The notes under the pieces are model-generated. The model did no database searches. It worked only from the letters and a program-made list of their open reading frames with translations, and had not been told where the DNA came from. Both the position numbers and the translations under genes were made by a program. Below are positions 35,639-44,717 of a stretch of DNA of 64,000 nt, piece after piece. Source of the DNA: Saprospiraceae bacterium (GTDB lineage Bacteria > Bacteroidota > Bacteroidia > Chitinophagales > Saprospiraceae); contig JAGQWX010000010.1 in assembly GCA_020436935.1 (NCBI GenBank), forward strand, positions 45,020 through 109,019. Reading direction: 5' to 3'. The first letter of the stretch is position 1, and every line of letters begins with the position of its first letter.

Positions 35639-36685
35639 GATTTTAGACGCGGACATTTGCTCATACAAGTGGTGGTATCGTTGTGCAATTTCATCCATGC
35701 CGGAAGCTATGTAATCTGGCTTCTGTGCAATTCCAATAGAAGATCTTTCTAAAAGATTTAGGAGTTCTTCTTTGCTGGTTCCGGTGAGTCCGAGTTCCTC
35801 TGCAATTCCTACGGGGGTGCTCACGATATCACATCCGTTGAGATAGGCTTCGAGCAATACCAAACCAAAACTTTCAAAATTTGAGGTATGCAAAAATGTT
35901 TTTGTTTTTGCCATTTCCTGCAACAAATCATTCCTCGGCATCCCCGGGATTATGCTGATCTTTAGGTCTGCATCATAAGTGGCAATCAGAGATGAAAGTC
36001 TGTCCATATGGTCTCCATAACCAATGATTTTAGCGTTAAAATTCAATTTTTCTTTTGAAAATTCTGCAACGGTTTTAATCCAAAGCTCCCAGTTTTTTAC
36101 CTCTGAAAGCCCTCCCGCTCCCAGCACATCAATAGTCCTTTCTGTGGGAATTACCTTATCAAGCGCGTTCTTTTTCAGTCCCCACGGAATGATGTGCTCC
36201 AACAAAAGGCCGGTTGAACGTTGAAAGCATGTTTTTTGAAATTTCGAAATAGCTACAAGGTGAGGAATATGTTTTTTTGTTACAAACTTGAGGTAAAAAT
36301 TATCTGGTAAGACATCTTGTCCCATTAGGGTGGTGAGGTGTGGGGTTTTCCAAAACCAGCTCAACAGACCTCCAATGATCCAGGCAGGCCCTAACCAAAA
36401 ACTATGAATGAGATCAAATTTTTTCTCCCTGTGGGCTTTGATGGCGTAGCTCATGCAATACAGCCAATTGATAATTCTCAGATATCTGTTTTGAAATTTA
36501 TGCCCCGACCTTATTTTAATACCGTGCCATGTGTAAGGCTTTGAATGATACGGGTAGTTGATGGTCATGATCTGGATTTCCACACCCATGGCACTGAGTT
36601 CTGTGGCAAGATCTTGCAAAGGAGAGATGTTGCTCGTTTCCTCTTCATTTTTGGCAAATCCAGGACTTAACCACAGTATTCTCAT
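35612..36685 (-). CDS. Glycosyltransferase family 4 (GT-B)
   Basis: This 357-residue GT-B transferase starts MRILWLSPGFAKNEEETSNI. The C-terminal Rossmann half begins near RTIDVLGAGGLSEVKNWELWI, with the nucleotide-sugar binding KTKTFLHTSNFESFGLVLLEAYLNGCDIVST near residues 270-300, where the conserved Glu motif (E-x7-E) is visible as ESFGLVLLE. A role in building a polysaccharide repeat unit is expected. It is the last gene of the minus-strand array and overlaps the methyltransferase gene by 4 bp. Confidence 0.88.
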   Translation of the reverse strand: MRILWLSPGFAKNEEETSNISPLQDLATELSAMGVEIQIMTINYPYHSKPYTWHGIKIRSGHKFQNRYLRIINWLYCMSYAIKAHREKKFDLIHSFWLGPAWIIGGLLSWFWKTPHLTTLMGQDVLPDNFYLKFVTKKHIPHLVAISKFQKTCFQRSTGLLLEHIIPWGLKKNALDKVIPTERTIDVLGAGGLSEVKNWELWIKTVAEFSKEKLNFNAKIIGYGDHMDRLSSLIATYDADLKISIIPGMPRNDLLQEMAKTKTFLHTSNFESFGLVLLEAYLNGCDIVSTPVGIAEELGLTGTSKEELLNLLERSSIGIAQKPDYIASGMDEIAQRYHHLYEQMSASKISSGKRGLI

Positions 36686-37377
36686 TGTTGATGGTTTGTA
36701 TGCTGTTGGGATTGAAGCTCATAAATATGATTGACTTCTCCCATTTTTTTTACAGCATGTATTTCATGCAACTCGAAATTTCCCGTCAGCGCTATCGATT
36801 TTATCACATCGATATGGCAGTCCTCGCTAAGAATCATCATGATGGTATTGTTTGGGGTTTTGTATTCTGCCAATTGAAAAAATAATTTTTCAAAATACTC
36901 ATAATTGGGTCCGCAGAAAAAAGCCATTTCTCTATAGTTTTTGGCACTTCGTGGGTAATAAGGGGGATTGATTACGATGTAGTCAAATTTTTCTTCCGGG
37001 ATATTTGTAAATAAATCTGATAAAATCAGACGGATGCCAAGCTCATTTTTTGCCATGCTTGATTTGATGGAGGCCAAGGCTGCAGGGTTGATATCGGTGG
37101 CAGTGACTATAGCACCTTGCTTGGCAGCCGCCAGTGAAATGAGACCGCTTCCGGCACCCAACTCCAAAACGGACTTATTTTTAATTTGATACTTTAATAA
37201 TTGCTCAAGCAAGATTTTTGTGCTCAGAAAATAGGCCGGATGGAATACAGAAGGAAGCACTTTGACGGTAATGCCATTGTGGTGGTGCCAATGAGGAATG
37301 GAAGCATAAACCTTGTAGACCAGGCTCAGCATGGGTTGCAGCATTTTTCTGATGATGGATCTAATGCTTACAGTCAT
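36682..37377 (-). CDS. HemK/PrmC-like class I methyltransferase
   Basis: This 231-residue SAM-dependent methyltransferase has motif I VLELGAGSGLISLAAAKQG (residues 75-93) and the NPPY motif VINPPYYP. NPPY occurs in N-methyltransferases that act on Gln, Asn or the adenine N6. The N-terminal region HWHHHNGITVKVLPSVFHP resembles the small MTS family. The substrate is unknown. Context suggests modification of a sugar or of a protein in the glycan island, but NPPY would fit an amide-nitrogen target instead. Confidence 0.85.
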   Translation of the reverse strand: MTVSIRSIIRKMLQPMLSLVYKVYASIPHWHHHNGITVKVLPSVFHPAYFLSTKILLEQLLKYQIKNKSVLELGAGSGLISLAAAKQGAIVTATDINPAALASIKSSMAKNELGIRLILSDLFTNIPEEKFDYIVINPPYYPRSAKNYREMAFFCGPNYEYFEKLFFQLAEYKTPNNTIMMILSEDCHIDVIKSIALTGNFELHEIHAVKKMGEVNHIYELQSQQHTNHQQ

Positions 37378-37378
37378 T

Positions 37379-38890
37379 TTAAAATCCTTCGATTTCCGGC
37401 TGCCGATACCTGAGCCAAAATTTTTGCAAGATCTTTATTTCGTAAGGGAGTGCATAGATGTCCAATTGATACCGAAGTTTTGAAATCAGCTTCATGGTTT
37501 TTCTTTGAAAACCGGACAACTTGGCGTCAGAAATGGTTGGAAATTGCGCATTTAATACGGTCTCGAAGTTTTGTATTTTGGTGATCATTTCTGATGTCAG
37601 CCAGGGCGTCAGGGGATTTTTTCGCAAGTCAAATTTGAGCCATTTCGGGTCAAGCCAGTCGTCGAGTTTTTGCGGAAATTCAAATCCGCTTGCTGTGATT
37701 TTTTTGTAAAGTTCTGAGCCTTCAGTAGGAACAGGGCTGTACACATAAATGATGATTTCTGTATCGGGATTGGTTTCCTTTACCTTTTTGATGAATGCTA
37801 TTTCGGCATTGATCTGATCGAGTACCGCTTGTGGAGAAGGTCCGGGCAATCCAAGCACAAATGAATACTCGGGAACGATGTCAAACTTTTTCATCCTGGA
37901 CGCGAAACTTATAATTTGGCTACTGCTTTGTTTGCCACCTTTGTCCATTTGCAGGAGTACGTTATCATTGCCGCTTTCAGCTCCAAAAAATATCATTTTG
38001 CATCCTGCTTTTCTCATCAGGGAGAGTGTTTCATCGCTGAATTGATCAACGGTATCTATCCTTGCTTCTCCCCACCAGGCCATGTTTTCATGAAGCATCA
38101 GTTTTGAAAATTCTGCCACTCTTTTTTCGGACACAAAGAAGTTATTGTCATGAAATTCTATAGAGTCTACACCATATTTGTGTTTAAGCCTGATGACATC
38201 TTCGTAAATTTTTTGAGCGCTCTTACCTTTCCACCGGGCTTCGTAAATGGGGACTACAGCACAAAATGAACACTTGAAGGGACAGCCCACACTGGAGTGG
38301 TAGGCCAGGGTTTTTTTCCCCAGAAATGTTTTGGTGAGGTATTCTTTTACCGGGTAAAACTTGTTGAGATAATCATATGGCAAGGCGGGCAATGCATCCT
38401 GGTCCAGGAGTTCTTCCTTTAGGGTTTTGATGATCGTTCCGTCAAACGAGCGGTAAATGAGATTGGGTATGAATTCATAAGGTTTATGGTACTCAAGTGC
38501 GTCCAGTAGGGCCGGGAATGCTTTATCACCCGGACCATTGATGATGAAGTCAATGTAAGGGGCCCGAGCCACAACTTTGTACTGGTTGGATGGGAAATAA
38601 CCACCCCAGATGTTGATGAGCTCAGGGTAAAGTTCTTTGGCCTTTTTGGAAAATGGAATGGCTTGTTCCAGTTGTGGGCCAGGCATTACTGTAGTTCCAA
38701 AATATTTGAATTCTCCTGTTTGCAGGTATTTTTCAATTGTACCCCAGGGATCTTTTTCCATATTGCCATCCACAAAAACATATTCGAATGTTCCGTGAAT
38801 GCTTGCACCTACCTGTAGTATACTGTTGGGAACCCGGTGTTTTGAGCGCGCGCTCCTCGGATTGAATAGAATAACTTTATTTTGACCCAC
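37379..38890 (-). CDS. B12-binding radical SAM protein 1
   Basis: This 503-residue enzyme has an N-terminal cobalamin-binding-like domain (about 1-140; ILQVGASIHG, WGGYFPSNQYK). The radical SAM core follows, with the cluster-binding C203-x3-C207-x2-C210 (GCPFKCSFC). GAESGNDNVLLQMDKGG and a LGLPGPSPQAVLDQI stretch are also present. The start is a GTG. Class B B12-dependent radical SAM enzymes methylate or rearrange unactivated carbons. Family members near polysaccharide genes are common, but substrates are mostly unknown. Two paralogues lie in the same array. Confidence 0.9.
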   Translation of the reverse strand: MGQNKVILFNPRSARSKHRVPNSILQVGASIHGTFEYVFVDGNMEKDPWGTIEKYLQTGEFKYFGTTVMPGPQLEQAIPFSKKAKELYPELINIWGGYFPSNQYKVVARAPYIDFIINGPGDKAFPALLDALEYHKPYEFIPNLIYRSFDGTIIKTLKEELLDQDALPALPYDYLNKFYPVKEYLTKTFLGKKTLAYHSSVGCPFKCSFCAVVPIYEARWKGKSAQKIYEDVIRLKHKYGVDSIEFHDNNFFVSEKRVAEFSKLMLHENMAWWGEARIDTVDQFSDETLSLMRKAGCKMIFFGAESGNDNVLLQMDKGGKQSSSQIISFASRMKKFDIVPEYSFVLGLPGPSPQAVLDQINAEIAFIKKVKETNPDTEIIIYVYSPVPTEGSELYKKITASGFEFPQKLDDWLDPKWLKFDLRKNPLTPWLTSEMITKIQNFETVLNAQFPTISDAKLSGFQRKTMKLISKLRYQLDIYALPYEIKILQKFWLRYRQPEIEGF

Positions 38891-39113
38891 TTTAATACTT
38901 TCTTTTAAAATTGATGGTCACTTATCCTTCAAAAATTATTGCTAAGAAAATGGATTCTGCCACCAATTTGACCAAAAATAAGCATACTCGTCATATAACA
39001 TCAATAATGTAGTCAAATCTATTTCCGATGGGTATAATAATCAGGCCATTAGGTTTCATTCATCCATATTTCAATATAAAGAAAGAGCACAGAACGGGTG
39101 AACTTGAGTTTTT

Positions 39114-39434
39114 CTAGCCCCCAAAGGCGCTGCAACATCGTGAACACGCCGGGAAAAAACCACCTGCATCCGAGATTTCAAGTCTAAATTTACTAAAAAC
39201 CTGACTATTCCAAATTTCCTTCAGGGACTGATCATATAAGGTGCCAACGATTTTTGGGAAATACATGGCCGTTTGATCAATGACCTTCATGATCAGCTCT
39301 TCAGGCATATTGATCGGTCGCGAAGCCATAAGATTTTGGTAAAAATTGCTCCCTTTAAATGAAACTCCTACATCACACATTTTACAGTGGAGATTGCAGA
39401 TATTGTTGACACCAAGAATGATACAGGACGGCGC
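39114..39434 (-). pseudogene. Internally deleted radical SAM/SPASM remnant
   Basis: This piece carries an intact radical SAM cysteine motif at its start (NICNLHCKMCDVG). It passes through a short stretch to FPKIVG and then directly joins what looks like a SPASM C-terminus (LYDQSLKEIWNSQVF ... ACSRCCSAFGG). The 200-250 residues of TIM barrel expected between them are missing. No start codon is visible upstream in frame and a stop (TAA) precedes it. I therefore read it as the two ends of one gene joined by an in-frame deletion. Which gene it descended from is unknown. Confidence 0.7.
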
Positions 39435-39498
39435 TTAATATAAATGGACCGGAAAAAAGCGGTAATTTATTTTTTTTAGTTTTTCGGCGATCATTGCC

Positions 39499-39657
39499 TT
39501 AAAATAGCGAATAAATAAAAGGACCTACGATGCTGGATTCAGATAAGAGGATAACCAAACCCAAGAGTAAAAACATGATGATAAAAGGTATCCACCAATA
39601 TTTTTGTTTTTTCCAGAAATACCTGAGCAAATCTGCAATGACTTGACCTTTATTCAT
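39499..39657 (-). CDS. DUF5989-family small membrane protein
   Basis: This 52-residue product has one strong membrane segment (IPFIIMFLLLGLVILLS) after a basic RYFWKKQKYWW region. It then ends with SSIVGPFIYSLF. This is the DUF5989 pattern: a short protein repeatedly found beside SxtJ and a NodU-type carbamoyltransferase. It starts 5 bp after the SxtJ stop, so it belongs to that trio. The mechanism is not known. It is too short to be picked up by most length filters. Confidence 0.82.
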   Translation of the reverse strand: MNKGQVIADLLRYFWKKQKYWWIPFIIMFLLLGLVILLSESSIVGPFIYSLF

Positions 39658-39662
39658 GTATT

Positions 39663-40064
39663 TCAACCTTTTTCTGAAAAATCAAATGGCCTGAGATCAA
39701 CATGAGTCCAATTGGAAGCATTGTTTCTTCTTTTTTTTCCTGAAAACAACTGTGTAAATAGAACAACAGGACTTAAAACTAAGAAATATAACATTATCAG
39801 CAGAATAGATATAAAAAATTTGCTAATGAAATGCCCAAGGGTCATCCATAACTTCAAAAATAATAAACCTGCTCTTGCGGAAAGTAGGCCTGTCAAGACG
39901 ACAAGTAACAGACCTGCCATGAAAGGACTCCAGACAAGCTTCCCTGCGTCAATACTCCATTTTACAGTTATTAAAACCAGGATTATCATCCATATGCCAA
40001 AGAAGTAAATCCTTTGTTTGTCACGGATTTCCAGTGATGAAAAAACGGTTTTAAAATCAGTCAT
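39663..40064 (-). CDS. SxtJ-family membrane protein
   Basis: I start at the ATG at 40064 (MTDFKTVFSSLEI); a TTG six bases upstream is also possible. The 133-residue product has two or three hydrophobic segments in roughly the first 60 residues (IYFFGIWMIILVLITV, FMAGLLLVVLTGLLSA) and another near 85-105. It then has a basic tail (GKKRRNN). SxtJ is named after a cyanobacterial saxitoxin-cluster gene of unknown function and commonly sits next to carbamoyltransferases in surface-polysaccharide clusters. It overlaps the carbamoyltransferase gene by 8 bp, so the two are coupled. Confidence 0.82.
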   Translation of the reverse strand: MTDFKTVFSSLEIRDKQRIYFFGIWMIILVLITVKWSIDAGKLVWSPFMAGLLLVVLTGLLSARAGLLFLKLWMTLGHFISKFFISILLIMLYFLVLSPVVLFTQLFSGKKRRNNASNWTHVDLRPFDFSEKG

Positions 40065-41796
40065 TTTCAAATATTTTTTGAGGTATAAGCCTGAAAAGCC
40101 GATCTTTTTTGATAGAGCTGTCTATCAGCCACTGACCATTTAAAACCAAAAAATCTATGTCAGTATATAAAAAGCAATGCAAAGCATTTTCATATGAAGC
40201 AGCCAAGGGCTCACCTCTGACATTGAGCGATGTATTGATCAGGCCAGGACATTTTGTGAGGCTTTCAAAACACGCCAAAACAGAGTGAAGCATTGGATTT
40301 GAGGTTTCGGAAATGAGTTGAATTCTTGCCGTGCCATCTTCATGAACAGCTGCCGGCATCAGCTCTTTTGTTGTAGATTTTGCACTGGCAGTTACCATCA
40401 TGGTATCGTAATTGGCATTTCCCAATTCAAAATAATGGTGCGCAACTTCTTTCCTTACGATAGGTGCAAATGGCCTGAAAGCCTCACGACGTTTGATTTT
40501 TTGGTTAAGCACTTCCTTCATTTGACCATCTCTTGGATCTGCCAGGATACTGGTGTGGCCCAAAGCACGGGGACCAAATTCAATATGATCATCATACCAG
40601 GCAATGACCATTTTTCTGGCCAGTAAACCGGCAATGATATTGGGGAGATCCTTTGGTTTTTGAGCATCAATACCATATTTTTCGATAGTACGTCCGGCGT
40701 CAACAGATTTCAGTGGGAAGGCAAGGGGCAGTTGTAACTGAGGTCTGTAGGTTTCCTGATTCAATGCCAGATCATAAGCCATTGCAGCACCTGCAGCAGC
40801 ACCTGCATCTCCGGGGTTTTGAGGGAAGTGATAAGCCTGGAAAATACCCGACTCAACAATACGCTGATTGAGTTTGCAATTGAGGAAAACTCCTCCGGAG
40901 CAAATAAGATTATCTGAAGACACTTTTGATTTTAAAAATCTGAGCATTTTCAATACCATTTCCTCTAGAACAAGCTGTATGGAAGCTGCAACGTCGGCGT
41001 AAAATGGTTGATTTACATCTCCTTCCTTGGCCGCTTTGGATCCCATGGCTTTCTCAAATCGCTGGTTGATCATGGACTCTCCTCTCGTAAAATGAAAGTA
41101 CCTCATATCGAGCTGGAAAGATCCGTCTTCATTTGCCTTCAAAAATGTATTGTAAATCAATTGCTTATAAATGGGTTTGCCATAAGGGGCGAGGCCCATC
41201 AGCTTGTATTCTCCGGAATTGACTTTGAAACCGCAGTATTGTGCAAATGCCGAATAAAGCAGTCCAAGGGAATCAGGAAAATGCTGCTCATGGAGGCAAT
41301 GTATTTTATTTTCAAAACAAAGTCCTATTGAGCTTGTAGCCAGCTCGCCTACTCCATCGAGACATAGATAAGCGGCCTTGTCGAAAGGCGAGGAATGGAA
41401 AGCCAGAGCTATGTGAGACAAGTGATGTCCACTGTAAAATATCGCGCCTTTATATAACAATTTAGTTTTTATCTCCTGGTCGAGCCAAAGTCTTTTGCCT
41501 GCCCAAAGCGGTACTATTTTCAGAAATTGTGCAATGCCAAATGGGACGTTGCGGATGACGGTTTGGATGATTCTCTCCAGTTTCCAGAATGGTTTTTCAT
41601 AGAAAACAACGCAGTCAATGTCTTCAATGGTCCAACCTACCGTCGAAAGGCAAGCGTCGATGGCCAACTTTGGGAAGGCATTATCGTTTTTGATTCTGGA
41701 GAAGCGCTCTTCCTGGAATGCGGCTACCAGTTGACCATCTGCCAGGAGTGCAGCTGCAGAGTCGTGGTAAAATGCCGAAATGCCAAGAATCTTCAT
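40057..41796 (-). CDS. NodU/CmcH-family carbamoyltransferase
   Basis: This 579-residue enzyme should transfer a carbamoyl group from carbamoyl phosphate (via carbamoyl-adenylate) to a hydroxyl on a sugar or other small molecule. I start at the ATG at 41796 (MKILGISAFYHDSAAALL), since the 25 extra residues upstream are not conserved-looking. The ASKHA-like N-terminal domain has the SGHHLSHIALAFHSSPFD metal-binding stretch and LCLDGVGE. The C-terminal YrdC-like domain has NCKLNQRI, DAGAAAGAAMAY, the GPRALGHTSILADPRD signature and NTSLNVRGEPL. It heads the carbamoyltransferase-SxtJ-DUF5989 trio. The acceptor is unknown. Confidence 0.92.
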   Translation of the reverse strand: MKILGISAFYHDSAAALLADGQLVAAFQEERFSRIKNDNAFPKLAIDACLSTVGWTIEDIDCVVFYEKPFWKLERIIQTVIRNVPFGIAQFLKIVPLWAGKRLWLDQEIKTKLLYKGAIFYSGHHLSHIALAFHSSPFDKAAYLCLDGVGELATSSIGLCFENKIHCLHEQHFPDSLGLLYSAFAQYCGFKVNSGEYKLMGLAPYGKPIYKQLIYNTFLKANEDGSFQLDMRYFHFTRGESMINQRFEKAMGSKAAKEGDVNQPFYADVAASIQLVLEEMVLKMLRFLKSKVSSDNLICSGGVFLNCKLNQRIVESGIFQAYHFPQNPGDAGAAAGAAMAYDLALNQETYRPQLQLPLAFPLKSVDAGRTIEKYGIDAQKPKDLPNIIAGLLARKMVIAWYDDHIEFGPRALGHTSILADPRDGQMKEVLNQKIKRREAFRPFAPIVRKEVAHHYFELGNANYDTMMVTASAKSTTKELMPAAVHEDGTARIQLISETSNPMLHSVLACFESLTKCPGLINTSLNVRGEPLAASYENALHCFLYTDIDFLVLNGQWLIDSSIKKDRLFRLIPQKIFEND

Positions 41797-41797
41797 T

Positions 41798-42739
41798 TTA
41801 GAAAGATTCGGTGTCGCATAAAGATAGCTGCAACTTATCCAAAGGGAAGTGAGAATCGAAATTACAGACAAGTATTGGCCATGAATTATGACTTGGAAAA
41901 TGTTTTTTTAAGCTTAATTCCTCCTTACTACCTTCGCTAAATTGCATCATAATTTCTCCGATGCCAAAAAGCCGACAGAATGACTTCAATGAAGAAAATA
42001 TAATTGGTAAATCTTCTTCAAATGGGTTCTTTATAAAGCCGACTTTCAAAAAATTGTCAACTTTAAGCCATAATATGGTTTGCTTCAATTTTATAAGAAA
42101 ATATTCAGAAGATGATCTTTTTAAAAAAAAATCATAATTGTATTTGATTGTCGGGACGCAATTATATTCTTCAAAATTCTCTTTTCGGTAAGGGATTATG
42201 TGCTTATGCAGATACATCCTTATCAAGCCAAGATATAAATTGAAGAGTCCCAGTTTGCGAAATATTTTATTAACTGGTATGGTAGATATATGTATAGAGA
42301 ACCTCTTCATTCTATTGTAATAGGTCCACAATCCATATTTTAATACGGCCTTTGTAGATTTTTCATTGCCAAAACCAAGTCCAAATTTAACGCCGTGATT
42401 TTTAGCATAACTTTGCATTTCTGACATGAGTAGAAAGTATGCCCCATTTCTTTGGTAAGCTGTATGTATCATATTATCGCAAAATTTAGCAGTTAATTCC
42501 TCTCGGCCTTCGAATATAACTATGTCAAAGCAAAGACCAATGAATCCAACAACATTTAGCTCATGAAGTAAGAATAGTCCATTATATGGTTTATCCAACC
42601 AGTCATGAAAATATTTTTTTTTGACTTGATTTAAATCGATTTTGTGTCCAAAAGCATTTTCATACAAGGGAAGAAACCAGTGAATGTTTTCTGAGGAAAG
42701 TTCAACAAAATTATAATTTATGTTTTCGTTCCTTTCCAT
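41798..42739 (-). CDS. GNAT/FemAB-like acyltransferase
   Basis: This 313-residue protein has a GNAT-like N-terminal half (residues 1-150). It includes NGLFLLHELNVVGFIGLCFDIVIFEG and a GAYFLLMSEMQSYAKNHGVKFGLGFGNEKSTKAVLKYGLW stretch with the acyl-CoA/motif-A character. The C-terminal half is less clear. Similar proteins in glycan clusters N-acetylate amino sugars. The exact donor and acceptor are unknown. It overlaps the deacetylase start by 22 bp. The gene looks AT-richer than the housekeeping genes in the window. Confidence 0.75.
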   Translation of the reverse strand: MERNENINYNFVELSSENIHWFLPLYENAFGHKIDLNQVKKKYFHDWLDKPYNGLFLLHELNVVGFIGLCFDIVIFEGREELTAKFCDNMIHTAYQRNGAYFLLMSEMQSYAKNHGVKFGLGFGNEKSTKAVLKYGLWTYYNRMKRFSIHISTIPVNKIFRKLGLFNLYLGLIRMYLHKHIIPYRKENFEEYNCVPTIKYNYDFFLKRSSSEYFLIKLKQTILWLKVDNFLKVGFIKNPFEEDLPIIFSSLKSFCRLFGIGEIMMQFSEGSKEELSLKKHFPSHNSWPILVCNFDSHFPLDKLQLSLCDTESF

Positions 42740-43725
42740 GCCATCGGATTTTTGGAAATGTTTGTTAATTGGTTGAAGTTGGAGATGTGTGGATTAATAA
42801 TGCGTCTATTTAAGCATGTATTTAAAGCATTGACACGGTTTTCTGTGTCATCAATAAGTTGCCTTTGAAAACCTGTTGATTTTGCATAATCAATAAGTTC
42901 TTCTGAAAATTTACCAAATGGATATGCTAACTCAGTTATCTTCCTTTGAATGATTTGTTCAAGAAAGGCTTTGGAGGTATTTATTTCTTCAATTGACTCT
43001 TGTAGCGAAGTAACTTCGAGGTTACTATGTGTTACTCCATGAGCTCCAATTTGAATCAGAGGTGATTGGCTCAATAATTTGATTTCTTCTTCATTGAGCA
43101 ATTCCCAATAAATTTTCAAATCTTCCCTTAACCTTATCTCCGATGCTCCCGGTAAAACAGACATCATTTCCTGCAAATAAGGCCACCGTTCTTTTTTTGC
43201 AAGAGCTTTCAAATATTGTCCCGTTTTGTGCGAGCGATATCCCTTTTTGCCGGAATAGACGAACAGGTCTCCACGCCATTTGAAAGAGTTGTGGTTGATA
43301 TATGCAGAAAGGTCAAGACAGTCGGTCCAAAGCATGTCCATTCCCATAGCTCTGACTGTTGTTATATAGATAGAAGCAGGAACATTGAATTCTTCGAGAA
43401 TAGGAAGTAAATGACTCTTGATATTCCTGTACCCATCATCGAATGTTAGGGCAATTTGCGGTTTATTGGAAGGATTAGTTACTTCAAAGGCATCTTTAAC
43501 GGTGATGAATTCTACTTGTTTATCGAGGCATAATTTTAAAAATGCACGAAATTTTTCGGCACTGAGAAATCTGGAATTTATCCTGGTGTTGCCCACCTCG
43601 TCAATGCCGTGAAAACATAAAATGGTGGTAGAAGGTAAATTAAATGATGGCTTGAAAATGTCATTGTAAATGTAAATGACCTCTTTGCTGATTTTATGCG
43701 ATAACCGTTGAAGAAAACTTGTCAT
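42718..43725 (-). CDS. Polysaccharide deacetylase-family protein
   Basis: This 335-residue NodB-homology protein has the motif-1 stretch IALTFDDGYRN with D96 and D97, the N-terminal ILCFHGID and the later QIGAHGVTHSNLEVTS, which carries the H-x3-H zinc motif (H-G-V-T-H). ELAYPFGKFSEELI is the motif-3 arginine/proline region, although the usual Arg is Lys. The expected reaction is removal of N-acetyl groups from a polysaccharide. It shares 4 bp with the SGNH gene and 22 bp with the GNAT gene, which could re-acylate the freed amine. Confidence 0.88.
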   Translation of the reverse strand: MTSFLQRLSHKISKEVIYIYNDIFKPSFNLPSTTILCFHGIDEVGNTRINSRFLSAEKFRAFLKLCLDKQVEFITVKDAFEVTNPSNKPQIALTFDDGYRNIKSHLLPILEEFNVPASIYITTVRAMGMDMLWTDCLDLSAYINHNSFKWRGDLFVYSGKKGYRSHKTGQYLKALAKKERWPYLQEMMSVLPGASEIRLREDLKIYWELLNEEEIKLLSQSPLIQIGAHGVTHSNLEVTSLQESIEEINTSKAFLEQIIQRKITELAYPFGKFSEELIDYAKSTGFQRQLIDDTENRVNALNTCLNRRIINPHISNFNQLTNISKNPMAWKGTKT

Positions 43726-44717
43726 TTTGTTATGCTGTAACTTACCTGTTCTGCCAATTTTGTTTGGCCAATATAGTTAAGATGAGGATCATTTTCATAA
43801 TAAATACGGGACGAATCTCCCTCTATGGAAAGTCTGAAATCAATCACTTCATAATCCAACTCTCTGCACATCTGATACAGCTCATTGTATAAGGGATAAG
43901 CAAAAACTGTCGATGCCCACGGCTGATCGAATTGAGCACCTAATTGCTGATGTTTTTGTCTCGATGCCGCACTGGTTTCTGATTGATGGGGAATGATGAT
44001 GAAGTATTTTTTAGTTGAAGCAGGAAGCAGTTTAGACATTTCTTCAAAGCGGATTTTAAAGTATTCGAAGTCTTTTTGGCGACCATCCCGGAGGAGCAAG
44101 GTGTTTTCAAGATGAGCTGGATCACTTTGATAATTCAGTTTTTCACGCTTGGAATATGCGTCTGGTGAAAAAACTTCTGTTGCTTTTGGTTTGTGTAAAC
44201 CAACTTCATCTCCCCTCATTTTATAAAGCAGGCCGGCAAATCTGAAGTTGAGAAATTGTATCCCTAGAAGCTTATCTGAGATTTGCCAATAGAATTTTCT
44301 TGCGAATGATAGGTTATGGTCAGAAGTTTTGTGATTGATTTCAAAAATATCATTGCCCGTATAAAATTGATAAATAAAGATTTTCGGATCAAATTGTCGA
44401 ATCCTTTTGGGCGCATAAATGCGATGTTGTTTGATGCATGAACCGGGAACTCCTGCGTTGATGACCGAATATTCATGAAGATGTTCCCTCAGCAAAGAAA
44501 CATAGGCTTGAGGGTGCGCAGAGAACGAATCTCCAATGACCAGGATTTTAGGCTGTTCCGATGTCAATGTTTCTTTGGTGTTAAGTCCATTTAATTCAGC
44601 CTTGTAAAAGTCAAACAAAAAAGTTCTGTATGAGACTTCAAGGACCACTAAGAAAAGGGTCAGACTGAGCATTGACAGTAGCAAGACTTGTCTGATTTTT
44701 CTGAAGATTTTACTCAT
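43722..44717 (-). CDS. Membrane-anchored SGNH/GDSL-type hydrolase
   Basis: This 331-residue protein has one N-terminal membrane segment (LLLSMLSLTLFLVVLEVSY), so the catalytic part probably lies in the periplasm. Block I is KILVIGDSFSAHP with S64. A later stretch NAGVPGSC looks like block II. The C-terminal Asp-x-x-His pattern appears in ENDPHLNYIG. This resembles the AlgX/AlgJ-like or SGNH proteins that add or remove acyl groups on exopolysaccharides. It overlaps genes on both sides by 4 bp and is part of the tightly packed array. Confidence 0.82.
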   Translation of the reverse strand: MSKIFRKIRQVLLLSMLSLTLFLVVLEVSYRTFLFDFYKAELNGLNTKETLTSEQPKILVIGDSFSAHPQAYVSLLREHLHEYSVINAGVPGSCIKQHRIYAPKRIRQFDPKIFIYQFYTGNDIFEINHKTSDHNLSFARKFYWQISDKLLGIQFLNFRFAGLLYKMRGDEVGLHKPKATEVFSPDAYSKREKLNYQSDPAHLENTLLLRDGRQKDFEYFKIRFEEMSKLLPASTKKYFIIIPHQSETSAASRQKHQQLGAQFDQPWASTVFAYPLYNELYQMCRELDYEVIDFRLSIEGDSSRIYYENDPHLNYIGQTKLAEQVSYSITK

